Positions 8,683 through 16,731 are shown, counted from the first letter of the stretch. The stretch is 33,494 nt of DNA from Desulfuromonadales bacterium (GCA_016931615.1 JAFGEL010000019.1:1-33494); one strand, 5' to 3'. The notes: generated from the sequence alone by a model not told the origin. Numbers and translations: made by a program.

Positions 8683-8811
8683 CTACGTTGCACGGAGAAA
8701 AATTGAGAAAGCCGGTTTTTTCTGTAACTGGTCGATCTGAGTGAACAACAGCTGCTGCCGGGATTGCAGCATTGATAGAACGCTCTTCGTCTCGGCCCAT
8801 CGGTTGATCAT
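8683..8811 (-). CDS. Possible small protein of 42 residues downstream of the LapA-domain gene
   Basis: An open frame of 42 codons from ATG 8811 to TAG 8683. The translation is helical and protein-like: it starts MINRWAETKSVLSML, continues through a Gln-rich amphipathic stretch and ends in a hydrophobic PAFSIFLRAT. The same frame stays open upstream to the LapA-domain stop codon, but has no start codon there. The region upstream of the ATG has only a weak purine match, so translation is uncertain. It sits in what would otherwise be a 256 bp gap on the same strand. It may be a short co-transcribed gene or a remnant. No family recognised. Confidence 0.35.
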   Translation of the reverse strand: MINRWAETKSVLSMLQSRQQLLFTQIDQLQKKPAFSIFLRAT

Positions 8812-8856
8812 GCCCGGCTTGACTTTCAGGTGGCGACTTAGATGCTGCCCTGTTGA

Positions 8857-9192
8857 TCAGCTCTCCCGGTGCTGTTGATCATCGGGACCAGATGTGGAGG
8901 AATCCAGGACAACCGTTTTCTCCAGGTCAGGTTCGACAACCGGCTCATTGGGCACCGGTTGCTGCTGTTCGCGCTGGGCCTTTTTCAGTTTCTTGTTCTT
9001 CTTGCGTTTGCGAAAATAACTGAGCAGAAGCCCAAGAACTACACCGCTCATCAAGGACAGCAGCAGCAGCAGAGCCAGCGAAAGGCTCTGTTCCCAGCGG
9101 AAAAAACGGATCGTCACAACCTCGATGTTCTGTTGAACAAACATCAGAACCGGAACCAGCAGAATGATCCCGGCAATCAACTTATATTTCAT
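8857..9192 (-). CDS. LapA-domain (DUF1049) inner-membrane protein
   Basis: A 111-residue protein with two membrane segments (about residues 4-20 and 38-60). Between them lies the family's loop QNIEVVTIRFFRWEQSLSLAL, in which N, V and the F-x-W pattern are typical of LapA/DUF1049. A basic helix follows (RKRKKNKKLKKAQ), then an acidic, Pro/Ser-rich tail of about 40 residues in the cytoplasm. E. coli LapA/LapB belong to this group and help control lipopolysaccharide assembly; the role here is not shown. The start is ATG 9192, with AGGAG eight bases upstream. A longer frame begins further upstream but lacks a ribosome binding site. Confidence 0.82.
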   Translation of the reverse strand: MKYKLIAGIILLVPVLMFVQQNIEVVTIRFFRWEQSLSLALLLLLSLMSGVVLGLLLSYFRKRKKNKKLKKAQREQQQPVPNEPVVEPDLEKTVVLDSSTSGPDDQQHRES

Positions 9193-9238
9193 TATCCTAC
9201 TCCTGTGGGATTTCGATGCTGTTCGACAAGATATAATC

Positions 9239-9251
9239 AATCTGCCAGATT
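9239..9251. repeat. 13-bp palindrome in the upstream region of the LapA-domain gene
   Basis: AATCTGCCAGATT is a 6+6 inverted repeat around one base. On the minus strand it lies between a TTTACT and a GATTAT/TATATC that could serve as -35 and -10 of the LapA-domain gene. A partial second copy (AAAATCTGCC, minus strand) sits about 30 bp upstream. It may be an operator; no regulator can be named. Confidence 0.35.
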
Positions 9252-9286
9252 TTCAGTAAAAAACGTGGGCCCGGCAGATTTTAGAT

Positions 9287-9316
9287 AAAAAAATGGGGAA
9301 CCCTGCTGATTCCCCA
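9287..9316 (-). terminator. Rho-independent terminator of the response regulator-htrA operon
   Basis: On the minus strand a 7-bp stem (TGGGGAA / TTCCCCA, 9316-9310 with 9300-9294) with a 9-base loop is followed by a run of seven T. It lies about 85 bp after the htrA stop and separates that operon from the LapA-domain gene. Confidence 0.8.
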
Positions 9317-9399
9317 AAGTGAACGTAGGAGGTAACGTTCATCATATATGGTCAAGAGGCCGGACGCTGAGCAGGGCGCCCAACCTCTTGAGTGGCGGT

Positions 9400-10857
9400 T
9401 TATTTATCCAGCTTCAGGGCCAGATAGCGACTGGCATCTCCCTGGCGTACCAGCAGCAGCACAGTCGACTTGTGACTCTCTTTAAGCAGCTGCTTAACCT
9501 CGGCCGGGTCAGAAACCTCCCGGCGATTGACCTCCTCGATCAGATCACCGCGGGAAATTCCCGCTTTTGCTGCGAAAGAGTCGGGCTCAACGGCCGTGAC
9601 CAGAACTCCCTGGACATTCTCATAACCGAACTGTTCGGCCAGTTCCGGGCTCAGCTTCTGAAGACTCATACCGAGTTCAGGCAGTTCATCGTTGCTGACC
9701 GGACGCCCCTGGGCGTCACTCTCCATTGCCCCGATGGTTACTTTAATTTTCTTCTTTTTGCCATCCCGCAGGACCAGCAATGTCACGTCGGTGCCCGGCT
9801 GGGTCAGTGAAATCTGATTGCGGAAATCAGCAACCTTGTCAACCGTCTTATCGTTCAGCTTCAGGATGACGTCACCCTGTTCAATGCCGGCTTTTTCCGC
9901 TGGAGAATCGGCCATCACCTGGGCGACCAGGATTCCCTCACGCTGATCAATGTCAAAGGATTCCGCCAGTTCTTTTGTCAGATCCTGGATATAGACACCA
10001 ATGCGCCCGCGCTTGACCGTGCCATGATCAACCAGTTGTTGGCGAATATTCTTGGCCATGTTGATCGGAATAGCGAACCCGATGCCCATGTAACCGCCAC
10101 TGCGACTGAAAATCGCCGTATTCATTCCAACTACTTCGCCATCAAGGTTAACCAGAGGGCCACCTGAATTTCCCGGATTAATCGCTGCGTCGGTCTGAAT
10201 AAAGTTTTCATAATCGGTCAGGCCGATCCCGCTGCGCCCTTTGGCGCTGACAATCCCGGCCGTCAGGGTATGCGACAGGCCGAAAGGATTACCAAAGGCC
10301 AGAACCCAGTCTCCGACCTCGAGCTGATCGGAATTCCCCAGCAACAGGAAGGGCAATTTTTCATCGGCTTCAATTTTGATCAGGGCAACGTCGGTTGGCG
10401 GGTCGGTGCCGATGATTTTGGCGTCATACTCACGACCATCCAGGAGTTGAACGGTGACTTTGTCGGCATCACCGACCACATGGTTGTTGGTCATGATGTA
10501 GCCGTCGGCCGAGATAATAAAACCCGAACCCTGTCCCGTAGTATTCCGTTTCGGGGCTTTCTGGGGGGTCTGCTGTGGCGGCTGGCCAAAAAATCTGCGG
10601 AAAAACTCGTCCCCGAAGGGAGTCCCGCCGAAAGGATTACTGTTCATCTGCTGTTGTTCAACGGCCTTTTCAACCTGGATGTAAACAACCGCTGGAGAAA
10701 CCTGCTTGGCGACACTGCGAAACGCCTTGCCGGTCTCACGCAAACTTTCCAGCCCGGCATCCTGGGCCGCAACTGAACCGGCAAAAATTATCCCGCTGAG
10801 ACAAAGGCCCATGAACAGGGCACTGAATAAAAGACCTAGACGTTTAGAGATGTTCAT
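9400..10857 (-). CDS. htrA: HtrA/DegP-family periplasmic serine protease with two PDZ domains
   Basis: A 485-residue trypsin-like protease. A signal peptide (hydrophobic core about residues 8-30, VAAQ-D) exports it to the periplasm. The triad is His126 (TNNHVVG), Asp156 (PPTDVALIKI) and Ser231 (NPGNSGGPL). A Gln/Pro/Phe-rich loop (about 65-105) corresponds to the LA loop. Two PDZ domains follow at about 275-370 and 390-482. It should degrade or refold damaged envelope proteins. Its ATG overlaps the stop of the upstream single-domain response regulator by four bases (ATGA), so the two are coupled. Transcription probably comes from the sigma-54 promoter at 11318-11335. DegP and DegQ types cannot be separated by eye. 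Confidence 0.95.
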   Translation of the reverse strand: MNISKRLGLLFSALFMGLCLSGIIFAGSVAAQDAGLESLRETGKAFRSVAKQVSPAVVYIQVEKAVEQQQMNSNPFGGTPFGDEFFRRFFGQPPQQTPQKAPKRNTTGQGSGFIISADGYIMTNNHVVGDADKVTVQLLDGREYDAKIIGTDPPTDVALIKIEADEKLPFLLLGNSDQLEVGDWVLAFGNPFGLSHTLTAGIVSAKGRSGIGLTDYENFIQTDAAINPGNSGGPLVNLDGEVVGMNTAIFSRSGGYMGIGFAIPINMAKNIRQQLVDHGTVKRGRIGVYIQDLTKELAESFDIDQREGILVAQVMADSPAEKAGIEQGDVILKLNDKTVDKVADFRNQISLTQPGTDVTLLVLRDGKKKKIKVTIGAMESDAQGRPVSNDELPELGMSLQKLSPELAEQFGYENVQGVLVTAVEPDSFAAKAGISRGDLIEEVNRREVSDPAEVKQLLKESHKSTVLLLVRQGDASRYLALKLDK

Positions 10858-11276
10858 GATCGACTCCTGAGATACTGTTCTGGTCGTGGTTTACGGAGAC
10901 TGGTGGCATGAACCAGCTCGATCATCTCATCCAAATCAAAGGGTTTATCAATCGTTTCCGCCGCACCGAACCGCCTGGCCTGGTCATGAGTCTGACGGTC
11001 GCCAAAAGCGGTCATAAAGAGAAAAGGCGCCTGACGGCTCTTTTTCATCTGACTTTCCAGGACTTCCATCCCGGTCAACGCCGGCATACGTAGATCACTG
11101 ATGACCAGATCAAAGGGATCACCTTCTTCAAGGCGATTGAAAAGATCCAGGCCATTGGTGCAACAGGTGACCAGGTAACCGGCTCGGGTCAAGGCAAAGT
11201 CGAGCAACTCGCGGAGAGCATCGTCATCATCTGCGAGCAGGATATGTGGATGAGTATCGAGACAGACTGCTTCCAT
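10854..11276 (-). CDS. Single-domain response regulator (CheY/Spo0F-like receiver)
   Basis: A 140-residue protein made of one receiver domain and no output domain. Visible are the acidic cluster ADDDD (residues 16-19), phosphoacceptor Asp61 (VISDLRMP), a Thr/Ala switch in FLFMTAFG and the conserved Lys in IDKPFD. The start is ATG 11276 (MEAVCLD), with GGAG nine bases upstream; a longer frame would run into the sigma-54 promoter region. It is the first gene of the operon and overlaps htrA by four bases. It may relay phosphate or act on a protein partner. Its partner kinase is not obvious, and the kinase at 12784-14265 is a candidate. Confidence 0.88.
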   Translation of the reverse strand: MEAVCLDTHPHILLADDDDALRELLDFALTRAGYLVTCCTNGLDLFNRLEEGDPFDLVISDLRMPALTGMEVLESQMKKSRQAPFLFMTAFGDRQTHDQARRFGAAETIDKPFDLDEMIELVHATSLRKPRPEQYLRSRS

Positions 11277-11317
11277 TAAAAAATCTCCAGACACACATAA
11301 GTTCTGGAAAGATCTAA

Positions 11318-11335
11318 AAGCAATCAACGTGCCAA
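11318..11335 (-). promoter_or_regulatory. Sigma-54 (RpoN) promoter of the response regulator-htrA operon
   Basis: On the minus strand the sequence is TTGGCACGTTGATTGCTT, an exact match to the -24/-12 consensus YTGGCACG-N4-TTGCW. The GG and GC elements have correct spacing. Transcription would begin near 11308, leaving a leader of about 30 bases before ATG 11276. Confidence 0.87.
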
Positions 11336-11375
11336 TGGCAAGGCAGGAAAACTGGGGATCGAGAGAACAAGGAGC

Positions 11376-11408
11376 GGGGCATAAAACCCCACCGGGGCAA
11401 AAAGCCCC
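11376..11408. promoter_or_regulatory. Tandem 15-bp palindromes, probable upstream activator sites
   Basis: Two inverted repeats lie side by side: GGGGCATAAAACCCC (11376-11390) and GGGGCAAAAAGCCCC (11394-11408), with centres 18 bp apart. They sit about 75 and 93 bp upstream of the inferred start of the sigma-54 promoter, the usual range for enhancer-binding protein sites. The NtrC-type activator gene ends 12 bp beyond them. They could instead be transcript hairpins ending that gene, but no T-run follows either one. Confidence 0.55.
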
Positions 11409-11419
11409 AATGTGAAGAA

Positions 11420-12787
11420 TCAGTCTTCTTTCAGTTTGCGATAGAGGGTTTTACGGTCAATGCCGAGAAGACGGGCAGCCATGGTGCGATTTCCATCCAG
11501 ACGATCCAGGACATGAGAAATGTAGCGCCGCTCCATCTCTTCCAGGGGAAGGATTTGACTGTTGGCATCCCCCATGACCGGCAGCGACATATCCGCAGAA
11601 GGGTGCCTGAGCTGTTCAGGCAGATCTTCCAGCGTCAACCGGTCATGATGGCTGAGAGCCAGAGCACGTTCGATGACATTACGCAGTTCACGAACGTTAC
11701 CGGGCCAATGGTAGCTCAGCAAACAGCTGGCAACCGGCTGGGCCAGGCCACTGACAGACTTGTTGAAACGCTGCGCCAGCTGTTGGATAAAATGTTGGGC
11801 CAGCAGAAGAATATCGTTGCCCCGTTCGCGCAACGGTGGCAACTCAAGCTCAATGACATTGAGACGATAGAACAGATCACTGCGAAAGCGACCTTCGGCC
11901 ACCGCATCTTCCAGGTTGCGATGGCTGGCCGCCAGAACCCTGACGTCACAGACAACTTCGTGGCTACCCCCCAGCGGCCTGACCCGGTGGTCCTCCAGAA
12001 CCCGAAGCAGCTTCGGCTGCAGCGCAAGCGGCATTTCAGCGATTTCGTCGAGCAGAAGCGTGCCGCCAGACGCCTCGACAAACAACCCTTGGCGCTTTTC
12101 CCGGGCGTCGGTAAAAGCCCCCCTGACATGCCCGAAAAGCTCACTTTCCAGCAGTGTCTCCGGGAGGGCGGCACAGTTGATGGCGACAAAAGGATGATCA
12201 GCCCGATGACTCTGCCGGTGCAGCGCTCGAGCCACCAGTTCCTTGCCGGTGCCGCTTTCGCCACTGATCAGCACCGAGGTATCCAGATCGGCGAGCCTGG
12301 CGATCTGCTCCTTGATGGTCTTCAGTGCCCGGCTGTCACCGAGCAGTTCATCCGCGGGGTCCTGGCGTCTGACCTGGTCCTTGAGCAACCTGACTTTCTC
12401 CTGCAGGAGCCGGTGCTGAAAGGCGCGCCCCAGGGACAGGGCCAGCAGGTCAAGATCAACCGGTTTGGTGACGAAATCGTATGCCCCGGCACGCAGCGCA
12501 CCGATGGCTGTTTCGAGACTGCCGAAAGCAGTCATGATCACGACCGGAAGGTCGGGGCGATTGGCGTGCAGCTCGGCACAGAAATCTATCCCGCTGATGC
12601 CGGGCATGTTCAGGTCGGTCAGGACGACATCAATATCCTGTTGATGGAGAATTTCCCGCGCGGCAGTCACATTGAGGGCTGTCCAGGCCTGATAACCTCT
12701 GCGGCTGAGATCTTCCTCAAGCAGCTCACATAAAGCCGTATCGTCATCAATAATCAGGATTGTCCCCGATTCTCCGGTGGCTGTCAT
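11420..12787 (-). CDS. NtrC-family sigma-54-dependent response regulator
   Basis: A 455-residue activator. The receiver domain (8-125) has Asp58 as phosphoacceptor and Lys108. The AAA+ domain (about 148-380) has Walker A GESGTGKE (176-183), Walker B LLLDE (244-248), and an arginine-finger region in FRSDLFYRLNV. A C-terminal Fis-type helix-turn-helix (NRTMAARLLGIDRKTLYRKL) binds DNA. The loop that contacts sigma-54 reads GAFTDA (223-228) instead of the usual GAFTGA. This is a natural variant in some family members, but worth noting. It overlaps the kinase gene by four bases (ATGA). The neighbouring sigma-54 promoter and palindromes make the response regulator-htrA operon its likely target. Confidence 0.93.
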   Translation of the reverse strand: MTATGESGTILIIDDDTALCELLEEDLSRRGYQAWTALNVTAAREILHQQDIDVVLTDLNMPGISGIDFCAELHANRPDLPVVIMTAFGSLETAIGALRAGAYDFVTKPVDLDLLALSLGRAFQHRLLQEKVRLLKDQVRRQDPADELLGDSRALKTIKEQIARLADLDTSVLISGESGTGKELVARALHRQSHRADHPFVAINCAALPETLLESELFGHVRGAFTDAREKRQGLFVEASGGTLLLDEIAEMPLALQPKLLRVLEDHRVRPLGGSHEVVCDVRVLAASHRNLEDAVAEGRFRSDLFYRLNVIELELPPLRERGNDILLLAQHFIQQLAQRFNKSVSGLAQPVASCLLSYHWPGNVRELRNVIERALALSHHDRLTLEDLPEQLRHPSADMSLPVMGDANSQILPLEEMERRYISHVLDRLDGNRTMAARLLGIDRKTLYRKLKED

Positions 12788-14265
12788 GCGGGCTCCTCAG
12801 CTGTCATGGCCGGCAGATAGACATTAAAGACGCTGCCCTCGCCGACCCTGCTTTCAGCGTCAATCCATCCACCGTGTTCTTCAATAATTCCATAGGCAAT
12901 CGACAGTCCGAGTCCGGTTCCCTGGCCGATGTCCTTGGTCGTAAAGAAAGGATCAAAGATATTTTTCATGGTCTCTTCATCCATTCCTTCTCCCTGATCT
13001 CTGACCTGCAGGCGATACCAGCCACCTGCTTCCGCAGCAACTTTCTCCGGTGGGCAGACCTCTTCAACCCGTGTGCTTGAAAGCTGGACCGTCCCCCCAT
13101 GAGGCATCGCCTGAATACCGTTCAATGTCAGATTGAGCAGAACCTGCTGTAACTGCCCCGGGTCGGCATGCACCTGAAGAGCCTGAGAGGCTTCATCAAG
13201 CTGCAGGACAATCCCCTGTTTATGGGCTGTCGGCTCAAGCAGGGGCAGCACTCCCCGCAGGACGGCATTCAGATCGACAACCTGCTTGCGGGCTTCCCCG
13301 CGCCTGGCAAAGCTGAGGAGCTGGCGCATAATCGTCGTCATACGCTCAGCCTGCTCACTGATAATCCTGGCCGAACGCGTCGTGTCCTGCAAACTCAGGT
13401 CAGCGCTGCTGATCAACTTGGCCCGCCCGGCAATGACGTTCAAGGGGGTCCCGAACTCATGAGCCATACCGGCAGAAAGCTGCCCGAGGGTCGCCAGACG
13501 TTCCGTATGGCGCAGTTTTTCCAGGGTTTCAAATTTTTCCGCCGTCGCGCGCTGCTCGGCCTCGCGGGCCTCTGCCAACTGCCGGCGCATCCGTTCGATG
13601 GTGGTTGAAAGCTCGGCCAGTTCATCGCCACCGGAGAGGTTTACGCTGGTGGTGAAATCACCCGTTCCGATCCGTTCCGCCTGAGCTCTGAGTTTACGCA
13701 TCGGTCGATCAACCCAGATGCTGCCGAGCATGCCCATCAACAGCAATCCGGAAACGATTGAGGCCCCGATGACAATAGCCGAACGGCGCAGACTTTCCTC
13801 AACATAGTCATGCATCTCGTCCATTGATTCGGAAAGCTCTATGGCGCCGATACGCTTGCCATCATCAATCACCAGGGGGAGGTAGGTGAGCAGAAAGTCG
13901 TGCCCGTCCGGAGAGCCCGCCAGCAGGGCGATGGTCTCCTCGTCGCGCAGGGCATCAAGCTGATCGATCGGCACCCGCGGCTGATACTGGACTTCAGCTC
14001 CATCTTCAACCCAGACCCAGCGGACGAGAGTTTGCGTGTACCCCTGATTGGCTTTTTTGAGAAAGGCCAGAGCCTCACGCTCACCACGCTGCTGCCACAG
14101 TTCGGTGACAATGACCCGCAGGCTTTCTCCGATATGGCGGGCTTCGCGGCTGAGATTTTTTTTCAGCTGTTCACGTTCACGCTGAATGGAAAAATAGCTG
14201 TATGCAGAAAAGATCAGCGCAACGCCGAGGAGCACCGCAAAGGTGATTTTAATCGTCAGACGCAT
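12784..14265 (-). CDS. Membrane sensor histidine kinase (NtrB-type partner of the sigma-54 activator)
   Basis: A 493-residue kinase. Membrane segments at about 5-25 and 163-183 flank a periplasmic sensor region of some 135 residues. A HAMP domain (about 185-240), a coiled linker and the HisKA domain with His269 (GMAHEFGTPLN) follow. The ATPase domain has N box LNLTLNGIQAM, G1 RDQGEGMD, F box DPFFTTK and G2 GTGLGLSIAYG. It should phosphorylate the activator encoded immediately downstream, with which it overlaps by four bases. The signal is unknown; a periplasmic sensor would fit control of an envelope protease. The ATG at 14265 has a weak GAGGT upstream. Confidence 0.92.
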   Translation of the reverse strand: MRLTIKITFAVLLGVALIFSAYSYFSIQREREQLKKNLSREARHIGESLRVIVTELWQQRGEREALAFLKKANQGYTQTLVRWVWVEDGAEVQYQPRVPIDQLDALRDEETIALLAGSPDGHDFLLTYLPLVIDDGKRIGAIELSESMDEMHDYVEESLRRSAIVIGASIVSGLLLMGMLGSIWVDRPMRKLRAQAERIGTGDFTTSVNLSGGDELAELSTTIERMRRQLAEAREAEQRATAEKFETLEKLRHTERLATLGQLSAGMAHEFGTPLNVIAGRAKLISSADLSLQDTTRSARIISEQAERMTTIMRQLLSFARRGEARKQVVDLNAVLRGVLPLLEPTAHKQGIVLQLDEASQALQVHADPGQLQQVLLNLTLNGIQAMPHGGTVQLSSTRVEEVCPPEKVAAEAGGWYRLQVRDQGEGMDEETMKNIFDPFFTTKDIGQGTGLGLSIAYGIIEEHGGWIDAESRVGEGSVFNVYLPAMTAEEPA

Positions 14266-14309
14266 GGTTTAACTGGTTGACCTCATGAATAAACAAGCAA
14301 AGGAAGGTT

Positions 14310-14339
14310 AATCTTGCGTTGCCCGGTTCTGCTTGTCAA
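14310..14339 (-). promoter_or_regulatory. Candidate sigma-70 promoter for the kinase-activator pair
   Basis: On the minus strand TTGACA (14339-14334) is followed by 18 bases and AAGATT (14315-14310). The -35 is perfect and the -10 poor. It lies about 45 bp before the kinase start, between that start and the tat operon terminator. Confidence 0.42.
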
Positions 14340-14363
14340 GCCTGCAGCAAATGGGGCCAAAAG

Positions 14364-14392
14364 AAAAACCCGGTCACGCGACCGGGTTTTTT
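14364..14392 (-). terminator. Rho-independent terminator after tatC
   Basis: ACCCGGT (14368-14374) pairs with ACCGGGT (14381-14387) around a 6-base loop, with A-runs on the left and T-runs on the right. On the minus strand it ends the tatB-tatC transcript about 40 bp after the stop. The flanking runs make it work in either direction. Confidence 0.85.
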
Positions 14393-14428
14393 CAATGGTT
14401 CTTCGGCATAAGATTTTCAATCGCTTTG

Positions 14429-15202
14429 TCACGAGACAGGATCAGAATCAGTCTCAGCGGCATCCTCGTCGTCAATAATCACCTTCTTCTTGCCGAACAG
14501 CCTGGCCACAATGATCCCGACCTCATAGAGAAGAATGAAAGGGATGGCGATGGAGGCTTGCGAAAAAATATCGGGTGGAGTCAGAATGGCCCCAATGACA
14601 AAAGCCAGCAGGAGTGAAAATTTACGGTTCTTTGCCAACCATTTGTGATCAACGATGCCCATTCGGGCCAGGAAAAAAATCACGATCGGCAACTCAAAAA
14701 CCAACCCGAAAGCGATCAGCAGCCGTGTCGCCAGGGTCAGATAAGCCCCCATTGACAGCATCGCCTGAATTCCACCGACCCCGGTTCCATAAGTGACCAG
14801 GAAAGAGAAAATCATCGGGAAAACCAGGCTGAAACCGAAATAGGTCCCGGTGCCAAAACACAGGGTGCTGAAAAACACAAAAGGAATCGCAAACTTCTTT
14901 TCGTGGGCATAGAGTCCCGGGGCGACAAAACCCCAAACCTGCCAGATGATCATCGGAAAAGCGACCACCAGGCCAGCCAGGGCGGCGACTTTAAGAATGG
15001 TAAAAAAAGGTTCCGTTGCGTTGATAAAAACCAGCGAACTGCCTTCAGGCAGGGCCTGCCGCACCGGTTCAGAGATATACTCGAAAAGCTTTTCGGCAAA
15101 ACTGTAGCAGCCCAGAAACGCCACCAGCCAGGATCCGGCTGCGATCATCAGGCGCTTGCGCAGCTCCCCCAGGTGATCGGTAATGGCCATTCCCTCAGAC
15201 AT
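14429..15202 (-). CDS. tatC: Twin-arginine translocase subunit TatC
   Basis: A 257-residue protein with six predicted membrane segments. It opens with [14 protein letters not shown], matching the family's cytoplasmic N-terminus, with the conserved ELRKR and, further on, the Glu/Phe-rich loop [18 protein letters not shown]. TatC recognises twin-arginine signal peptides and, with TatB/TatA, exports folded proteins across the inner membrane. The preferred start is ATG 15202 (MSEG), with GGAG upstream, which overlaps the tatB stop by eight bases. ATG 15190 is an alternative start. The last 20 residues form an acidic cytoplasmic tail. Confidence 0.95.
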   Translation of the reverse strand: MSEGMAITDHLGELRKRLMIAAGSWLVAFLGCYSFAEKLFEYISEPVRQALPEGSSLVFINATEPFFTILKVAALAGLVVAFPMIIWQVWGFVAPGLYAHEKKFAIPFVFFSTLCFGTGTYFGFSLVFPMIFSFLVTYGTGVGGIQAMLSMGAYLTLATRLLIAFGLVFELPIVIFFLARMGIVDHKWLAKNRKFSLLLAFVIGAILTPPDIFSQASIAIPFILLYEVGIIVARLFGKKKVIIDDEDAAETDSDPVS

Positions 15203-15542
15203 TGTGCTTGAACTCCTCTTCAACATCTGCAGGGTTAGCCGCAGGATTTTCTTCAGCAGAGGCCGCTGCTGGTGATTCTACCTTTTCCACAGGCTCCATG
15301 CGCGATAGCGCTTCATCAGCATCAGCCGGAACGGCAGCCTGTTCATTCTGCTGCTTGACGTAGCGTTCTTCCTCTTTTCTGGTTTCCAGATCAATGGTGT
15401 TTTTCAACTCATTCGTCGCTCTTTTGAATTCAGCAAAGCCTTTACCGAGGGATCGCGCCAGGTCGGGCAATTTTTTAGGCCCCAGGACAACCAAAGCCAC
15501 AGCAGCGATAATGATCATTTCCGTCATACCAATTCCGAACAT
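15195..15542 (-). CDS. tatB: Sec-independent translocase subunit TatB (TatA/B family)
   Basis: A 115-residue protein with an N-terminal membrane helix ([13 protein letters not shown]), the hinge GPKKLP and an amphipathic helix ([20 protein letters not shown]). A long acidic tail rich in Ala, Glu and Pro follows. The MFGIGMTE opening and long tail favour TatB over TatA. There is no second TatA-like gene next to it, so either TatA is encoded elsewhere or this protein serves both roles. The start has GAGGA eight bases upstream. It is the first gene of the tat operon. Confidence 0.9.
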   Translation of the reverse strand: MFGIGMTEMIIIAAVALVVLGPKKLPDLARSLGKGFAEFKRATNELKNTIDLETRKEEERYVKQQNEQAAVPADADEALSRMEPVEKVESPAAASAEENPAANPADVEEEFKHNV

Positions 15543-15625
15543 CGCTTTATCCTCTCAGCATCAAAGCTTGCAATCCCCGCTATAAAGGGCTTGATTCCCC
15601 AGCTCAAACAGTTTTCGGTTCGGGG

Positions 15626-15654
15626 AGAATAGCCCTTCGTTTCACCCCTGTCAA
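15626..15654 (-). promoter_or_regulatory. Sigma-70 promoter of the tat operon
   Basis: On the minus strand TTGACA (15654-15649), a 17-base spacer, then TATTCT (15631-15626). The -35 is perfect, the spacing ideal, and the -10 matches at 4 of 6 positions. The transcript would have a leader of about 75 bases. Confidence 0.72.
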
Positions 15655-15676
15655 GGCAGCATAACAGGTGAAAAGA

Positions 15677-15706
15677 TTGACTTATCAAGGACTTTTATTC
15701 TACCAT
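15677..15706 (+). promoter_or_regulatory. Candidate sigma-70 promoter of nadA
   Basis: TTGACT (15677-15682), 18 bases, then TACCAT (15701-15706). It lies back to back with the tat promoter, with the two -35 boxes 22 bp apart, and about 43 bp before the nadA start. Confidence 0.45.
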
Positions 15707-15748
15707 CCGGGCTCCTTTTAGACCCACAGCCAAAGGTGCAACAGAGCC

Positions 15749-16666
15749 ATGAATCAGGATCAGATGAAGCAACAGATCAAACAACTGGCGTGCGAGCGGG
15801 ACGCGCTGCTTATCGCCCACAATTATGAGCGTGATGAAATCCAGGAGATCGCTGATATCACTGGTGATTCTCTCGCCCTTTCAATTGAGGCGGAGAAAAC
15901 CGACAAGCAGGTCATCGTCTTCTGCGGCGTTCATTTTATGGCCGAAAGCGCGGCCATCCTTGCTCCTGATAAAACTGTTCTGCTCCCGCGTACTGATGCC
16001 GGCTGTCCGATGGCCGACATGGTCACCGCTGAAGGGCTACGCGAATTGAAACGCCAGCACCCTGATGCCACGGTCGTCACCTATGTCAACTCCAGCGCTG
16101 CCGTCAAAGCGGAAAGCGATATCTGCTGTACCAGTTCAAATGCCGTCAGTGTGGCTCGGTCGGTTGGGGCCGACAAACTGCTGCTGGTGCCTGACCGCAA
16201 CCTCGGGCGCTATATCGCCAAGCATGTCCCCGAAAAAGAGTGCATTTTCTGGCCGGGATATTGTCCGACCCATGACCGGCTCAGCGTTGAGGAGATTCTT
16301 CAGGCCAAGGCGGAGCATCCCGAAGCCCTGTTCATGGTTCACCCGGAATGCCGGCCGGAGATTCTCGAGCTGGCCGATCATATCTGCTCGACCAGCGGAA
16401 TGTATGACTACGCGGCCCAGAGCCCGGCAAAAACCTTTATTGTCGGCACCGAAAACGGCATTCTCTGGCGACTGCGCAAAGACAACCCGAATAAAGAATT
16501 CATCACGCCGAGCCGCTGCCTGGTCTGCCCCGACATGAAGCTGACCAGGCTTGAAGATGTCCTGCGTTGCCTGGAAACCCTGGAGCCGCGCGTGACCGTT
16601 CCGGAAGAGATTCGCCGCAAAGCAAAGCTGGCTCTGGATAAAATGCTGGCTGTCCCGCGAGATTAA
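15749..16666 (+). CDS. nadA: Quinolinate synthase NadA
   Basis: A 305-residue enzyme that condenses iminoaspartate with dihydroxyacetone phosphate to quinolinate in NAD biosynthesis. The three cysteines that hold its [4Fe-4S] cluster are seen: Cys86 (DAGCPMADM), Cys172 (GYCPTH) and Cys257 or Cys260 (CLVCPDMK). Substrate motifs include [29 protein letters not shown] and [11 protein letters not shown]. The length fits the short NadA type. ATG 15749 follows a weak ribosome binding site. Oxygen sensitivity of the cluster suits an anaerobe. No nadB or nadC is in the window. Confidence 0.97.
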   Translation: MNQDQMKQQIKQLACERDALLIAHNYERDEIQEIADITGDSLALSIEAEKTDKQVIVFCGVHFMAESAAILAPDKTVLLPRTDAGCPMADMVTAEGLRELKRQHPDATVVTYVNSSAAVKAESDICCTSSNAVSVARSVGADKLLLVPDRNLGRYIAKHVPEKECIFWPGYCPTHDRLSVEEILQAKAEHPEALFMVHPECRPEILELADHICSTSGMYDYAAQSPAKTFIVGTENGILWRLRKDNPNKEFITPSRCLVCPDMKLTRLEDVLRCLETLEPRVTVPEEIRRKAKLALDKMLAVPRD

Positions 16667-16689
16667 GCCCGCTTTTCATAACCCACCAG

Positions 16690-16716
16690 GGGCGTGTCTT
16701 TGGCACGCCCTTTCCT
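16690..16716 (+). terminator. Hairpin between nadA and mfd, probable weak terminator
   Basis: GGGCGTG (16690-16696) pairs with CACGCCC (16704-16710) around a 7-base loop and is followed by TTTCCT. The stem is strong and the T-run short, so some read-through into mfd is likely. Confidence 0.6.
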
Positions 16717-16731
16717 ATTCAGGACAAGCGC

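Noticed and set aside
8725..8740. A 12-base match (CTGTAACTGGTC) shared with 33435-33446, suggesting a repeat element
   Set aside because: Many 12-base matches are expected by chance in 33 kb on both strands, and similarity does not extend beyond it.
11513..12733. A long open frame on the plus strand opposite the sigma-54 activator
   Set aside because: It is antisense to a gene with clear motifs, has no ribosome binding site and no recognisable domains.
16698..16716. A second sigma-54-like site (TTGGCACG before mfd)
   Set aside because: The -24 half matches but the -12 half reads TTCC without the essential GC, and the bases form part of the nadA terminator hairpin.
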